In this document: one piece after another, positions 53,176 to 61,773 of the stretch
Layout of the letters: each line of letters starts with the position of its first letter
Position numbering within the stretch: the stretch's first letter is position 1
Assembly: GCA_030832095.1 (NCBI GenBank)
Contig: JAURJT010000018.1
Location: forward strand, 31,531-95,530
DNA length: 64,000 nt
Source: Gammaproteobacteria bacterium
Lineage (GTDB): Bacteria > Pseudomonadota > Gammaproteobacteria > Burkholderiales > Burkholderiaceae_B
Direction of reading: 5' to 3'
Notes under the pieces: generated by a model
What the model saw: the letters and a program-made list of their open reading frames with translations, nothing else
The model's database searches: none
Told to the model about the DNA's origin: nothing
Program-made: the position numbers and the translations under genes

Positions 53176-54155
53176 TCAGGTTGAATATTAGCGGCTTGAG
53201 CAACGCGCCTCCAGCGCGTGAGTTCAGCCGACAGATGTTGCGCAAAGGCGTCAGGGCTCATTGGAGCAGGGCTCGCGCCTTCCTTAATAAAAAAGGCTTT
53301 CATGTCGTCAGAGGCGATGACTTGATTGATGGCGGCATTCAGTTGTTGCACGATCGGGCTCGGGGTGTTGGCAGGTGCGAGGACGCCCCACCACAGTTCG
53401 ACGGCACTTTGTGCATAACCGGCCTCACCTAGAGAACGAATCGAGGGTGCCACGTCACTGCGCGACTCGGTACTCACTGCCAGTGCTCTGATTTTGTCAC
53501 CTTTGACCTGTGCGAGTAATGATGGAGCACTCGCGATGAGCAAATCGATTTGCCCTCCCATCAGATCTGTCACGGCTGGACTCATCCCTTTGTACGGCAC
53601 GTGTGTGAGTTTGATCTGCGCGGCTTCAGCTAAAATTTCTGTGGCAAATTGATTGATGCTGCCAACGCCAGAGGTGCCGTAATTAAGTTTTGCTGAGTTA
53701 GCCCGAGCAAATATGACGAGCTCTTCAAGGGTCTGAAACGGCGTTTGTTTGCCTACGGTGATCAGTAGCGGCCCTTTGGCTAGCATCGCAACGGGGGCGA
53801 AACTCGTTTGAGCATCGTAGGGCAAGTTGGTTCGAATTGCCGCGCCTGTGGTGAAAGTCGAAGACAGCACAACCAAGGTATGGCCATCGGCCGGCGCTTT
53901 GGCTAAAAGAACGTTCGCGAGAATTCCGCCTGCTGCGGGCTTGTTTTCAACCACCATGGCAACGCCGAGCGCCGTTTGTAGCTGCTTACCAATGGCGCGC
54001 GCAAAGATATCGTTCGAGCCGCCGGCGGCGCTGCCCACCAAGAGGGTGATGGGCTTGCTCGGAAACCCAGTTTGCGCAAAAAGTGGCGAAGACAGACCGG
54101 TCAAGCCAAGGGTCGTGGTCAGGCTAACAATCATAAATGCAAGTCGCTTTAACAT
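53172..54155 (-). CDS. Bug/TctC family periplasmic substrate-binding protein
   Basis: A 327-residue Bug protein. Signal peptide (KRLAFMIVSLTTTLGLTGLSSPLFAQ), then GFPSKPITLLVGSAAGGSNDIFARAI, MVVENKPAAGGILANVLL, NYGTSGVGSINQFATEIL, VPYKGMSPAVTDLMGGQIDLLI and ELWWGVLAPANTPSP. It is first in an operon with a CoA-transferase, an amidohydrolase and dinB. It is divergent from another Bug gene across 121 bp, so the two may share a control region. Ligand unknown, probably a carboxylate converted to a CoA ester by the next gene. Confidence 0.93.
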   Translation of the reverse strand: MLKRLAFMIVSLTTTLGLTGLSSPLFAQTGFPSKPITLLVGSAAGGSNDIFARAIGKQLQTALGVAMVVENKPAAGGILANVLLAKAPADGHTLVVLSSTFTTGAAIRTNLPYDAQTSFAPVAMLAKGPLLITVGKQTPFQTLEELVIFARANSAKLNYGTSGVGSINQFATEILAEAAQIKLTHVPYKGMSPAVTDLMGGQIDLLIASAPSLLAQVKGDKIRALAVSTESRSDVAPSIRSLGEAGYAQSAVELWWGVLAPANTPSPIVQQLNAAINQVIASDDMKAFFIKEGASPAPMSPDAFAQHLSAELTRWRRVAQAANIQPE

Positions 54156-54276
54156 GCTATGCGTGAAACCTTATCGTTAAGTTTAAACAGCGGTTCTCGT
54201 CGATATAATAGATTCAATTGCAACGGCGTTGACCTTTTTCGTCAACGATTTATAAAAGAAAAATACAGAGGCGGGT

Positions 54277-55257
54277 ATGTTTAATCGAATGAGTGGCAGG
54301 TTAAGCGCATGCTTGGTCGCATGGCTTTGTCTGTCAAATGCTCTTGCACAGACTGATTCGGCCGAGCGTTTTCCGACTAAACCGATCCGCCTAATCGTAG
54401 GTTTTGCACCCGGCGGTGGCACCGACTCTGCGGCCCGCATGATCGCGGTAAAGCTTTCTGTTTTATTGGGTCAGTCAGTTGTGGTTGAAAATCGCGCTGG
54501 CGCCGGTGGCAACATTGCGTGTGAAGCGATCGCCAAGGCGACGCCCGACGGCTATACGATTGGTCTGGCTAACGTCGGCTCGATGGCCGTCAACCCTCAT
54601 ATGCCGGGTGGAACAAGCTACCAACCGTTGAAAGATTTTGAGATGATTTCAGGTGGAGTCACGTTTGGTAATGTATTGGTGGTGCGGGCTGACTCACCGA
54701 TTAAAACGCTGGCTGACTTTATCGCTGCTGCAAAAGACAAAGACAAACCCTTGTTTTATGGCTCGGCAGGTTTAGGTAGTGCCGGACATCTAGCCGGCGA
54801 GTTATTGCAGGCTCGTGCCGGCACGAGCGCTGAGCACATTAACTACAAGGGTGGTGGCCCGGTGATGACTGACTTGTTGGCTGGTAATATTCAGGCCGTC
54901 TTTGCCAGCGCACCGACGGCAGTACCTCAAATCAAGGGTGGCAAGTTACGTGGCTTAGCTGTCACTGGCGTCAAGCGTGAAGCCTCTTTGCCTGACGTGC
55001 TGACGATAGCTGAGATGGGGTTCGAAAAATATCAAGCGACCAATTGGTACGGCTTTATTGCGCCAGCGCGCACTCCTGCCGACATTGTTCAAAAACTCAA
55101 TCAAGCCATTGTGGCGTCGCTGCATGACGCAGCAACCCTTGAGCGGTTAAATGGTGCGGCCATGGCTGCTGACCCGACCACGCCTCAAGAGATGCGGGCG
55201 TTTGTTGCTCAAGAGTACGAGACCTGGGGTAAGGTCGTTCGTACCCTCAAGTTTTAA
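54277..55257 (+). CDS. Bug/TctC family periplasmic substrate-binding protein
   Basis: A 326-residue Bug protein. Signal peptide region (SGRLSACLVAWLCLSNALAQ), then FPTKPIRLIVGFAPGGGTDSAARMIA, VVENRAGAGGNIACEAIAKA, FYGSAGLGSAGHLAGELL, INYKGGGPVMTDLLAGNIQAVFA and WYGFIAPARTPADIV. A GAGGCGG site precedes the ATG. It is monocistronic, with a strong terminator 20 bp after its stop, and it is divergent from another Bug gene. It has no enzyme or permease neighbour on its strand, so it fits the orphan Bug class. Confidence 0.93.
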   Translation: MFNRMSGRLSACLVAWLCLSNALAQTDSAERFPTKPIRLIVGFAPGGGTDSAARMIAVKLSVLLGQSVVVENRAGAGGNIACEAIAKATPDGYTIGLANVGSMAVNPHMPGGTSYQPLKDFEMISGGVTFGNVLVVRADSPIKTLADFIAAAKDKDKPLFYGSAGLGSAGHLAGELLQARAGTSAEHINYKGGGPVMTDLLAGNIQAVFASAPTAVPQIKGGKLRGLAVTGVKREASLPDVLTIAEMGFEKYQATNWYGFIAPARTPADIVQKLNQAIVASLHDAATLERLNGAAMAADPTTPQEMRAFVAQEYETWGKVVRTLKF

Positions 55258-55277
55258 CGCTACGACAGCGCACAAAA

Positions 55278-55307
55278 AAACGCCACAACAACTTGGTTGT
55301 GGCGTTT
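55278..55307 (+). terminator. Intrinsic terminator after the Bug gene
   Basis: A strong stem pairs ACGCCACAAC with GTTGTGGCGT around AACTTG. It is flanked by an A-run on the left and TTTGCTAAAAATAAAT on the right. It begins about 20 bp after the Bug stop. The T-stretch is short, but the A-run also allows termination of minus transcripts arriving from terC. Confidence 0.8.
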
Positions 55308-55357
55308 GCTAAAAATAAATCTTAAGGTTGCACGCTCTTGCGCGGCAACCAGAGGTA

Positions 55358-56050
55358 TTAAGCGGATTTTTCGTGATGCTTATTTGAGAGCACTTTACCC
55401 GTGATCAGTACCACTGCTGTGCAGAGAATGGGGCCAACATACATGTGATGCATATAAGGCGCATTCGCTTCGAGCCAACCGCTCACGGCGGGGTCGGTCA
55501 CCGCCATCTCGCCAGCTACCCAACCTAACAAGCCACCACCGATCGTGATAATGATTGGAAAGCGTTCCATCACTTTCAAGAGCAACGAGGCGCCAAAAAT
55601 CACTAAGGGAATACTGACTGCCAGACCGATAATCAGCAGAGGCATACTGCCTTTAGCTGCAGCAGCAACACCCAGTACGTTATCTAAACTCATGACCAAA
55701 TCTGCAAGCAGAATCGTCTTGATCGCGGCGGCCAGGTTATCGCTTGAAGACACATTCTCTTCACCTTCATCGGTACTCAATAGTTGGATGCCGATCCAAA
55801 CTAAGAGAACTGCGCCAATCAGTTTTAGGTAGGGCAAGGTCAGTAACTTCACGGCAAAAATGGTCAACACAATCCGCATCAGAATCGCGGCGCCTGATCC
55901 CCAAAAAATTGCAAGTTTTTGTTGCTTAGGGGGTAAAGACCGGGCCGCTAGAGCAATGACCACAGCGTTATCGCCTGACAACACAATATTGACTAAAAGG
56001 ATTTGACCCAGAGGGATCCAAAATTCATGTAAAGAGAGAGAGAAGTCCAT
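55358..56050 (-). CDS. TerC family (YjbE-like) membrane protein
   Basis: About 230 residues from ATG 56050 and seven hydrophobic segments. Two membrane aspartates define the family: Asp27 in LSGDNAVVIAL and Asp123 in MSLDNVLGVAA. TerC/YjbE proteins move or bind divalent cations, notably Mn2+, and support extracytoplasmic metalloenzymes. The frame continues upstream to 56095 but that extension is polar and lacks support. No yybP-ykoY-type riboswitch could be recognised upstream, although a pair of 12-bp direct repeats (GTTAAATTCACT and GTTGAATTCACT, 56132 and 56150) lies about 90 bp from the start. Confidence 0.9.
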   Translation of the reverse strand: MDFSLSLHEFWIPLGQILLVNIVLSGDNAVVIALAARSLPPKQQKLAIFWGSGAAILMRIVLTIFAVKLLTLPYLKLIGAVLLVWIGIQLLSTDEGEENVSSSDNLAAAIKTILLADLVMSLDNVLGVAAAAKGSMPLLIIGLAVSIPLVIFGASLLLKVMERFPIIITIGGGLLGWVAGEMAVTDPAVSGWLEANAPYMHHMYVGPILCTAVVLITGKVLSNKHHEKSA

Positions 56051-56131
56051 AGTTTTTTTATGATGTGGATTAGGTTGAAGGGATGACAGAATCACAAAGC
56101 ACGAGCAGCGAAACTGACAGTGCGCTAAACA

Positions 56132-56161
56132 GTTAAATTCACTGATAAAGTTGAATTCACT
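56132..56161. repeat. Pair of 12-bp direct repeats upstream of terC
   Basis: GTTAAATTCACT at 56132-56143 and GTTGAATTCACT at 56150-56161 differ at one base and start 18 bp apart. They lie 80-110 bp upstream of the terC ATG, so they could be a two-site operator. The role is unknown. Confidence 0.5.
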
Positions 56162-56256
56162 TTTTTAGCCGATCGTAGTCTTTGGTCGAAGAAGCGATTT
56201 GGGCTTTTAGATCGGTGGTTCGAGGTGGTGACTCGAGTTTTGATATTAAACCTAAT

Positions 56257-56952
56257 TCAATCTAAGAATTTGGCAAAACCGTCGACGGGTTCGCGTTCGC
56301 TGATCAGCGTATTCTCAATTTGACTCATATCTGCGAAGCCTAACGCTAGCCCGCACATGACGACTTCTTGTTCAGGGATGCCGGTGACGCGTCTGATGAC
56401 AGGATGAAACCGGTTAAAGGCGGCTTGGGCACAGGTGTCTAAGCCGCGGCCCCGCGCGGCAATCATCAGACTTTGCAAAAAGCAACCGAAATCAAGCCAT
56501 GAGCCTGTATTCATTTTGCGTTCGACAGTAAAAATCATGCCGACCGGCGCACCAAAAAAAGCGTAATTTCGCCCATGCTGAGCATGCATACCCGCTTTGT
56601 CATTACGCCCCAAGCCTAACAATTTATATAAACCAAGGCCGACTTTGCGTCGGCGTTCTAAGTAAGGTGAGCTCCAATCGGTTGGGTAGTAACGGTAGTC
56701 TTCAGTCAGCGCCTCGAATTGAGCCTTGTCGCGATAGACGGCTAAAATCTCAGCGGTCAGACGCTCTTTCATTTCGCCCATCAATACATAGGCTTTCCAG
56801 GGCTGAGTGTTAGAGCCAGAGGGTGCGCGCGCGGCGACTTCAAGCATGCTGGCAATATCTTCACGCGAAACGGGCGTAGGCAAATAAGCACGCATAGAAT
56901 GACGCGAGGTAATCGCTTCATCGACAATTTTCTGTTGACTGGATTGAATCAC
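56257..56952 (-). CDS. Nitroreductase family protein
   Basis: A 231-residue FMN nitroreductase. It begins VDEAITSRHSMRAYLPTPVSREDIASMLEVAARAPSGSNTQPWKAYVLMG, the FMN-binding block of the family, and ends with VTGIPEQEVVMCGLALGFAD. Enzymes reduce nitroaromatics or quinones with NAD(P)H, and some dehalogenate. The start codon is GTG. It is transcribed toward terC with about 200 bp between them, probably as a separate unit. No partner indicates its physiological substrate. Confidence 0.92.
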   Translation of the reverse strand: MIQSSQQKIVDEAITSRHSMRAYLPTPVSREDIASMLEVAARAPSGSNTQPWKAYVLMGEMKERLTAEILAVYRDKAQFEALTEDYRYYPTDWSSPYLERRRKVGLGLYKLLGLGRNDKAGMHAQHGRNYAFFGAPVGMIFTVERKMNTGSWLDFGCFLQSLMIAARGRGLDTCAQAAFNRFHPVIRRVTGIPEQEVVMCGLALGFADMSQIENTLISEREPVDGFAKFLD

Positions 56953-57037
56953 GGCAGGGGTCTCAAGGTAATGACAAGATAATCTTGGAGTAATAGTAAC
57001 CTCGCTGATTGATCGTGCTCAAGCCTACGTCCTAACC

Positions 57038-57189
57038 CAATCGAATATCATAGGGTTCAGATACGAGGAGAGCCCCGAGAGATATGCGCAACGCACAAGA
57101 TCGAGCTCGAATCCAGTCGAATGTCTTAGGGTTCAGACACGCGCCAAGATCTGAGAGAAAAGAGCAAAGCACAAAATCTAGCTTTTAGC
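57038..57189. repeat. Imperfect 76-bp tandem repeat upstream of a CoA-transferase gene
   Basis: Two blocks with a 76-bp period share TCGAAT, TAGGGTTCAGA-ACG, GAGAGA, GCAA-GCACAA and ATC-AGCT. The first runs about 57038-57113, the second about 57114-57189. They fill most of the gap between the nitroreductase and the CoA-transferase gene and end about 30 bp before its ATG. They may be a duplicated promoter or operator. Confidence 0.8.
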
Positions 57190-57220
57190 GACAAAACACG
57201 ATAAGACAAAAGGATGAGAG

Positions 57221-58351
57221 ATGGGCGGACCCTTGCAGGGCTTTAAAGTGATTGAGCTTGCCGGACTAGGCCCCGGACCTTTCGCTGGGATGTTGCTAGC
57301 CGATCTCGGTGCAGAGGTGGTCTGCGTAGATCGCATTGTGCCAGCAGAGACAGACTTACACTCCGTGCACAGCAAAGTGTTGCGACGCAACAAACAATCG
57401 ATTTCGCTGAATTTGAAGCAGCCGGCTGCGGTTGAGGCGGTTCTACGGTTAGTTGAATCTGCTGATGTGCTGATTGAAGGATTTCGTCCGGGCATCATGG
57501 AAAAACTCGGTTTGAGCCCAGAGGTGTGCCTCTCGCGCAATCCTAAATTGGTGTTTGGTCGAATGACGGGCTGGGGTCAAACTGGCCCTTTGGCTCAGGC
57601 GGCTGGTCACGATATTAATTACATTGCCTTATCGAGCGCTTTGCACGCGATCGGCACACCCGAACAACCTTTACCTCCTTTGAATTTGGTGGGGGATTTT
57701 GGCGGCGGCGGTATGTTGCTCGTGGCAGGGGTGTTAGCCGCAGCCCTGAATGCGCGGGTGACGGGTAAGGGGCAGGTTGTTGATGCAGCCATGACCGATG
57801 GTTCAGCCATGTTGATGGGTCTGATGTACGGTCGGATGGCAGAGGGGCAATGGCGCGATGAGCGCGGTCAAAATATGCTGGATGGTGCCGCGCACTTTTA
57901 TGGCACCTACCAGTGTGCGGATGGTAAATGGATTGCGCTTGGGTCAATCGAGCCCCAGTTCTACGCGTTGCTGATTGAAAAGTCTGGTTTAAGCGATGTT
58001 GACCAAACACAGCAACGTGATCCTGCGAGTTGGCCGGCGATGCGTCAAACCTTTGAACGAATTTTTGCGACACGTACCCGCCGAGAGTGGTGTGATGTGA
58101 TGGAAGGGACTGACGTCTGCTTCGCCCCGGTGCTCAGCATGACCGAGGCGCCTTTGCATCCGCATAATGTGGCACGCAAGACCTTTTGCGAGGTTCAGGG
58201 GGTGTTACAGCCCTCGGTGGCACCAAGATTTAGCCAAACCCCAACGGCGGCCATCCGGGCGCCCGCGGCCACCGGTGCCCACACGGTCGACATCTTGCGG
58301 CAGCTTGGTTACAGTGCTTCTGAGATCGCGGCGTTGCAGCAGGCCGGGTAG
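57221..58351 (+). CDS. CaiB/BaiF family CoA-transferase (class III)
   Basis: A 376-residue class III CoA-transferase of the alpha-methylacyl-CoA racemase-like branch. It starts GPLQGFKVIELAGLGPGPFAGMLLADLGAEVVCVDR and has MTGWGQTGPLAQAAGHDINYIALSSAL, with the catalytic Asp/His region in HDINYIA, as in Amacr (His and Asp of AGHDINY). It could therefore be a 2-methylacyl-CoA racemase rather than a transferase. AAGGATGAG precedes the ATG. It leads a group with a double acyl-CoA dehydrogenase and an enoyl-CoA hydratase, so racemisation and beta-oxidation of branched acyl-CoA is a reasonable scheme. Confidence 0.92.
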   Translation: MGGPLQGFKVIELAGLGPGPFAGMLLADLGAEVVCVDRIVPAETDLHSVHSKVLRRNKQSISLNLKQPAAVEAVLRLVESADVLIEGFRPGIMEKLGLSPEVCLSRNPKLVFGRMTGWGQTGPLAQAAGHDINYIALSSALHAIGTPEQPLPPLNLVGDFGGGGMLLVAGVLAAALNARVTGKGQVVDAAMTDGSAMLMGLMYGRMAEGQWRDERGQNMLDGAAHFYGTYQCADGKWIALGSIEPQFYALLIEKSGLSDVDQTQQRDPASWPAMRQTFERIFATRTRREWCDVMEGTDVCFAPVLSMTEAPLHPHNVARKTFCEVQGVLQPSVAPRFSQTPTAAIRAPAATGAHTVDILRQLGYSASEIAALQQAG

Positions 58352-58441
58352 GGCATAAGGATTCGCAAGATCTCGAAGGGCTCGGACCCGCAAAATGGTA
58401 ACGTAGTCACACTTAAGATAAAAGTTTTTGAGGCAAACAAC

Positions 58442-60766
58442 ATGAATGACGTCACACTGAACGAATCTGCAATCGAGGCTTTTCGCGATAGCGCGCGTGA
58501 CCTATTGTCACGCGGCAACACGACGGGCCGCGTGCGCCAGTTGCGAGACTCAGAAACCGGTTTTGATCGCTCTGCTTGGCAAGAGATCGCCAACGCTGGC
58601 TGGCTTGGTGTGTTGGTCGCTGAGCAAGATGGCGGGCTGGGTTTGGGCTTGCGTGAGATGTCAGCGATTGCCGAAGAGATCGGTCAGCGCCTCTTGCCCG
58701 AGCCTTTAATTGCCGCAGGGGTTCAGTTCGCAGCGGTGGTGTCGGGAACGCCCCAGAGTGCCTTACGCTCAGTATTGCTTGAGCAATTGGTGGGCGGCGC
58801 CCTAGTGGCCGGAGTCGCCTGGCAAGAGACGCTTGGTCAAATGCAGGCTCAGCAAACGCTGGCGACAACCGCGCTGGCACAAGGTGACACGTTAAGGCTC
58901 AACGGTACCAAAAAGTTCGTCACGCCCGCCAAGGGTGCTGACGGATGGGTGGTGTTGGCCAAGCTCGCCGAGCAGCCAGTCTTGGTGTGGGTGCCTGCTC
59001 AGACTGAAGGCGTTACGCACGCTGATCAACGAGCCGTAGACGGCACCATGCTTTGCACACTGTCACTGCACAATGTTCAAGTCCCAAAGACGCATGTCTT
59101 GATGGTTGGGGCAGAGGTGTTGACGGTGCTGGATCAGGCCAACGATGCGACCCGTGTCATTCAAGCCGCTGAAATGCTTGGTGTGATGCGTCGTTCTCTG
59201 GCTGTCACCCTCGAATACTTGGGTACCCGTAAACAATTTGGCAAACTCATTGGTAGCTTTCAGGCGCTTAAACATCGCATCGTCGACGGGTATATACAGG
59301 TTGAATTATCGTCGGCCTGTTTGGCGGATGTGCTCACGCAGCTTGAACAAGGGGGCTCAGCAAGTGCGTTAGCGAGCCGCGTCAAGGCACGCTGTTCGTA
59401 TGCGTCCTTGCTGATGACGCGCATGGCGATTCAGATGCATGGCGCGATGGGCTACACCGACGAGTGTGACGTTGGCTTGTACTTTAAGCGCGCGTTAGCG
59501 CTGACGTCTTGGTTAGGCAATGTCGACGCACATCGTCAGCGTTATTTTGCGCAACGTTCAGTGGCAACGGTTGAAATGAGCACGGCACCAACACCAACCA
59601 TGAGCGAGTTTGCAAAAGACGCGGATTGGGAAAACATGCCCGAGCCAGAGTTTCGGCAAATGTTGCAAAATTTTTATGCAAAACATTACCCCGAGAATCT
59701 TCGCCATGTACCCCATCGTTTGCGCTTCAACGAAATTAAAGACTGGACGAAAGTTCTCTCAGAACAAGGTTGGATCGCACCCTCTTGGCCTAAGAAATTT
59801 GGTGGAATGGGCCTGCCCCCCGGAAAAATGATTGCTTACGTCGAAGAGCAAGAGCAGTATGGCGTGGCGCGTGCGCCTGACATGGGCGTTGTGATGATCG
59901 GGCCGCTTTTAATTCAGCGGGGTAGTCCTGAACAGCAGCAAAAGTTTTTACCAAAAATCATCGCGAACGAACACGTTTGGTGCCAGGGTTATTCTGAGCC
60001 TGGGGCCGGTTCAGACTTAGCGGCTTTGCGCACTGAAGCCGTGCTTGATGGAGATGTGTTTGTGGTGAATGGTCAAAAAATTTGGACCACACTTGCACAA
60101 GACGCAACGCATATGTTTGCGTTGGTACGCACGGATAAAGACGCCAAAAAACAATCGGGCATTAGTTTCTTGTTGATCGACTTAAGTATCCCTGGCATTA
60201 CGATTCGTCCGATTCAAAATATCAGCGGACAAAAGGAGTTTTGTGAGGTCTTCTTTGATAACGTTCGCGTGCCAGCAGAGAATCTGGTTGGGCAAATCAA
60301 TGAAGGTTGGACAATTGCCAAAGCGCTTTTAGGGTTTGAACGCATCTTTTTAGGTAGCCCTAAGCAGTCGCGTTATGCGTTAAGCCAGCTAACAAGCCTG
60401 GCTGAGAGTCTCGATCTGTTTACCAATCCTGTGTTTGCGGCGCGCTACGCTGAGTTGATGCTGGATGTGGCGGATCAAGTGTCGGCCTATACGCATTACG
60501 CTGAAATGGTGAAGCGTGGCGAGACCTTGCCGCCTAGCGTGTCGTTGTTAAAAATCTGGGGTACCGATACGTATCAGCGGATTTGTACGCTTTTGGTCGA
60601 GTCGGCGCAAGAACATGGTGCGACGGGCGAGACCACCGACTTTGGCCCTGAGGGGCTTGACGCGCCGGCGATTCTCTTTCACTCAATTCCGTCAACGATT
60701 TACGGCGGTAGCACTGAAATCCAAAAAGAAATCATTGCCAAGCACGTGCTCAAGTTGCCCGATTAA
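58442..60766 (+). CDS. Fused double acyl-CoA dehydrogenase
   Basis: A 774-residue protein with two acyl-CoA dehydrogenase domains (about 1-375 and 391-774) joined by a short linker. The N-terminal domain keeps the ETF/FAD-contact segment GTRKQFGKLIGSFQALKH (261-278) but lacks the canonical SEPGAGSD loop. The C-terminal domain keeps YSEPGAGSDLAALRT (517-531) and a C-terminal GGSTEIQKEIIAKH but lacks the RKQFG-type segment. The two halves thus look complementary, as in heteromeric ACADs where the FAD site is built across two different subunits. GAGG precedes the ATG. It lies 90 bp after the CoA-transferase gene. Substrate probably a branched or complex acyl-CoA. Confidence 0.93.
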   Translation: MNDVTLNESAIEAFRDSARDLLSRGNTTGRVRQLRDSETGFDRSAWQEIANAGWLGVLVAEQDGGLGLGLREMSAIAEEIGQRLLPEPLIAAGVQFAAVVSGTPQSALRSVLLEQLVGGALVAGVAWQETLGQMQAQQTLATTALAQGDTLRLNGTKKFVTPAKGADGWVVLAKLAEQPVLVWVPAQTEGVTHADQRAVDGTMLCTLSLHNVQVPKTHVLMVGAEVLTVLDQANDATRVIQAAEMLGVMRRSLAVTLEYLGTRKQFGKLIGSFQALKHRIVDGYIQVELSSACLADVLTQLEQGGSASALASRVKARCSYASLLMTRMAIQMHGAMGYTDECDVGLYFKRALALTSWLGNVDAHRQRYFAQRSVATVEMSTAPTPTMSEFAKDADWENMPEPEFRQMLQNFYAKHYPENLRHVPHRLRFNEIKDWTKVLSEQGWIAPSWPKKFGGMGLPPGKMIAYVEEQEQYGVARAPDMGVVMIGPLLIQRGSPEQQQKFLPKIIANEHVWCQGYSEPGAGSDLAALRTEAVLDGDVFVVNGQKIWTTLAQDATHMFALVRTDKDAKKQSGISFLLIDLSIPGITIRPIQNISGQKEFCEVFFDNVRVPAENLVGQINEGWTIAKALLGFERIFLGSPKQSRYALSQLTSLAESLDLFTNPVFAARYAELMLDVADQVSAYTHYAEMVKRGETLPPSVSLLKIWGTDTYQRICTLLVESAQEHGATGETTDFGPEGLDAPAILFHSIPSTIYGGSTEIQKEIIAKHVLKLPD

Positions 60767-60773
60767 ATGTTTG

Positions 60774-60802
60774 ACGTTCAACAATCAAGGATCGTTGAAC
60801 GT
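60774..60802. other. Hairpin after the acyl-CoA dehydrogenase gene
   Basis: ACGTTCAAC at 60774-60782 pairs with GTTGAACGT at 60794-60802; four further pairs with one mismatch close around AAG. It starts eight bases after the stop. No T-run follows, so intrinsic termination is uncertain. Confidence 0.6.
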
Positions 60803-60875
60803 TGGCTCGCATGACTTGGGTCAAGTGTCTTGTCGCAAAATAGCGAATCGCCAATGAGACGTTTGAGTGATTCCC

Positions 60876-60938
60876 TTCGGGGTCTGAGATCCAAAAAGAG
60901 TGTATTGCCAAGCATTTTCTCAAGCTAACCCAGTCAGA
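60876..60938 (+). pseudogene. Remnant of an acyl-CoA dehydrogenase 3-prime end
   Basis: The frame around 60886 reads EIQKECIAKHFLKLTQ, matching the C-terminus of the acyl-CoA dehydrogenase upstream (EIQKEIIAKHVLKLPD, about 60712-60763) at roughly 70 percent of positions. The offset between the two copies is 170 bp. Upstream of it no coding homology is apparent. It is therefore a degraded tail of a second ACAD gene or a tandem tail duplication. It ends about 40 bp before the enoyl-CoA hydratase start. Confidence 0.8.
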
Positions 60939-60976
60939 ACTTACTGTTGTTAGAATTATTTTTAGAGGTGTAAAAG

Positions 60977-61771
60977 TTGGAAACGATTGAATATGCAGTG
61001 AGTCAGGGCGTAGGTACGCTAACGCTAAACCGCCCTAAGCGCAAAAACGCCATCGATGCCGTCATGCGCAAAGAGCTTGGGGATTTGATTGCAACGATGC
61101 CCAATCAACGTGATTTACGAGCCTTAGTGATTACAGGTGCTGGATCGACCTTTTGCGCCGGAGGCGATATCAGCGCGATGGGAGAGGCGACCTTAAGTGC
61201 GCAAGAGGGGCGCGAACGCATGCGGTTTGATTATCTGTCATGGATTGAAACGTTGTTGCGACTCGAGGTGCCGGTCATCGCCGCGGTCGAGGGCGCGGCA
61301 TACGGCGCTGGCTTTAGCTTGGCGCTCACGGCTGACATTGTCTTGGCTGCACCTGATAGTCGTTTTTGCTTGTCTTTTATGCGCTTAGGTTTAGTGCCCG
61401 ATTGCGCTGTTTTGTATACCTTGCCCAGGATCGTTGGCGTACAGCGCGCTAAAGAGCTCGCTTTTTCTGCGCGTGAATTGAACGCACAGCAGGCGTATGA
61501 GCTAGGCATTGTTCTTGAGGTGACGCCTCAAGGGCGCACACTTGAACGCGCTCAGCAGATGGCGAATTGCTTGGCGCAAGCGGCACCAGCGGCGCTTGCC
61601 ATGACGAAGCGAGCGTTCAACGTATCGCTAAACAGCAGCTTAGATGCCATGATGGATATTGAGTCTTCGGCTCAGGCCGTCGCGCGTACCACGCAATGGC
61701 ACACGGATGCCGTACAGCGCTTTTTAACGAAACAGCCACCGGCGTTTCAATGGCCTAAGGCTTTGGATTAA
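60977..61771 (+). CDS. Enoyl-CoA hydratase/isomerase family protein
   Basis: A 264-residue crotonase-fold enzyme. Motifs are RPKRKNAIDAVMRKEL, ITGAGSTFCAGGDISAMG (oxyanion hole and Gly-rich loop), AAVEGAAYGAGFSLALTADIVLAA, and FCLSFMRLGLVPDCAVLYTLPRIVG, where hydratases normally hold the second Glu. Here the second-Glu position is an Asp (PDC) or is missing, while the first Glu is also absent (the region reads AAYGAGFSLALTAD), so an isomerase- or hydrolase-like chemistry is possible. The TTG start has AGAGGTG six bases upstream. It is in a beta-oxidation-type cluster. Confidence 0.9.
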   Translation: METIEYAVSQGVGTLTLNRPKRKNAIDAVMRKELGDLIATMPNQRDLRALVITGAGSTFCAGGDISAMGEATLSAQEGRERMRFDYLSWIETLLRLEVPVIAAVEGAAYGAGFSLALTADIVLAAPDSRFCLSFMRLGLVPDCAVLYTLPRIVGVQRAKELAFSARELNAQQAYELGIVLEVTPQGRTLERAQQMANCLAQAAPAALAMTKRAFNVSLNSSLDAMMDIESSAQAVARTTQWHTDAVQRFLTKQPPAFQWPKALD

Positions 61772-61773
61772 GC

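Noticed and set aside
55311..55357. Riboswitch near terC
   Set aside because: This segment is the convergent 3-prime gap, and the true upstream region (56051-56256) shows no yybP-ykoY fold that I can recognise.
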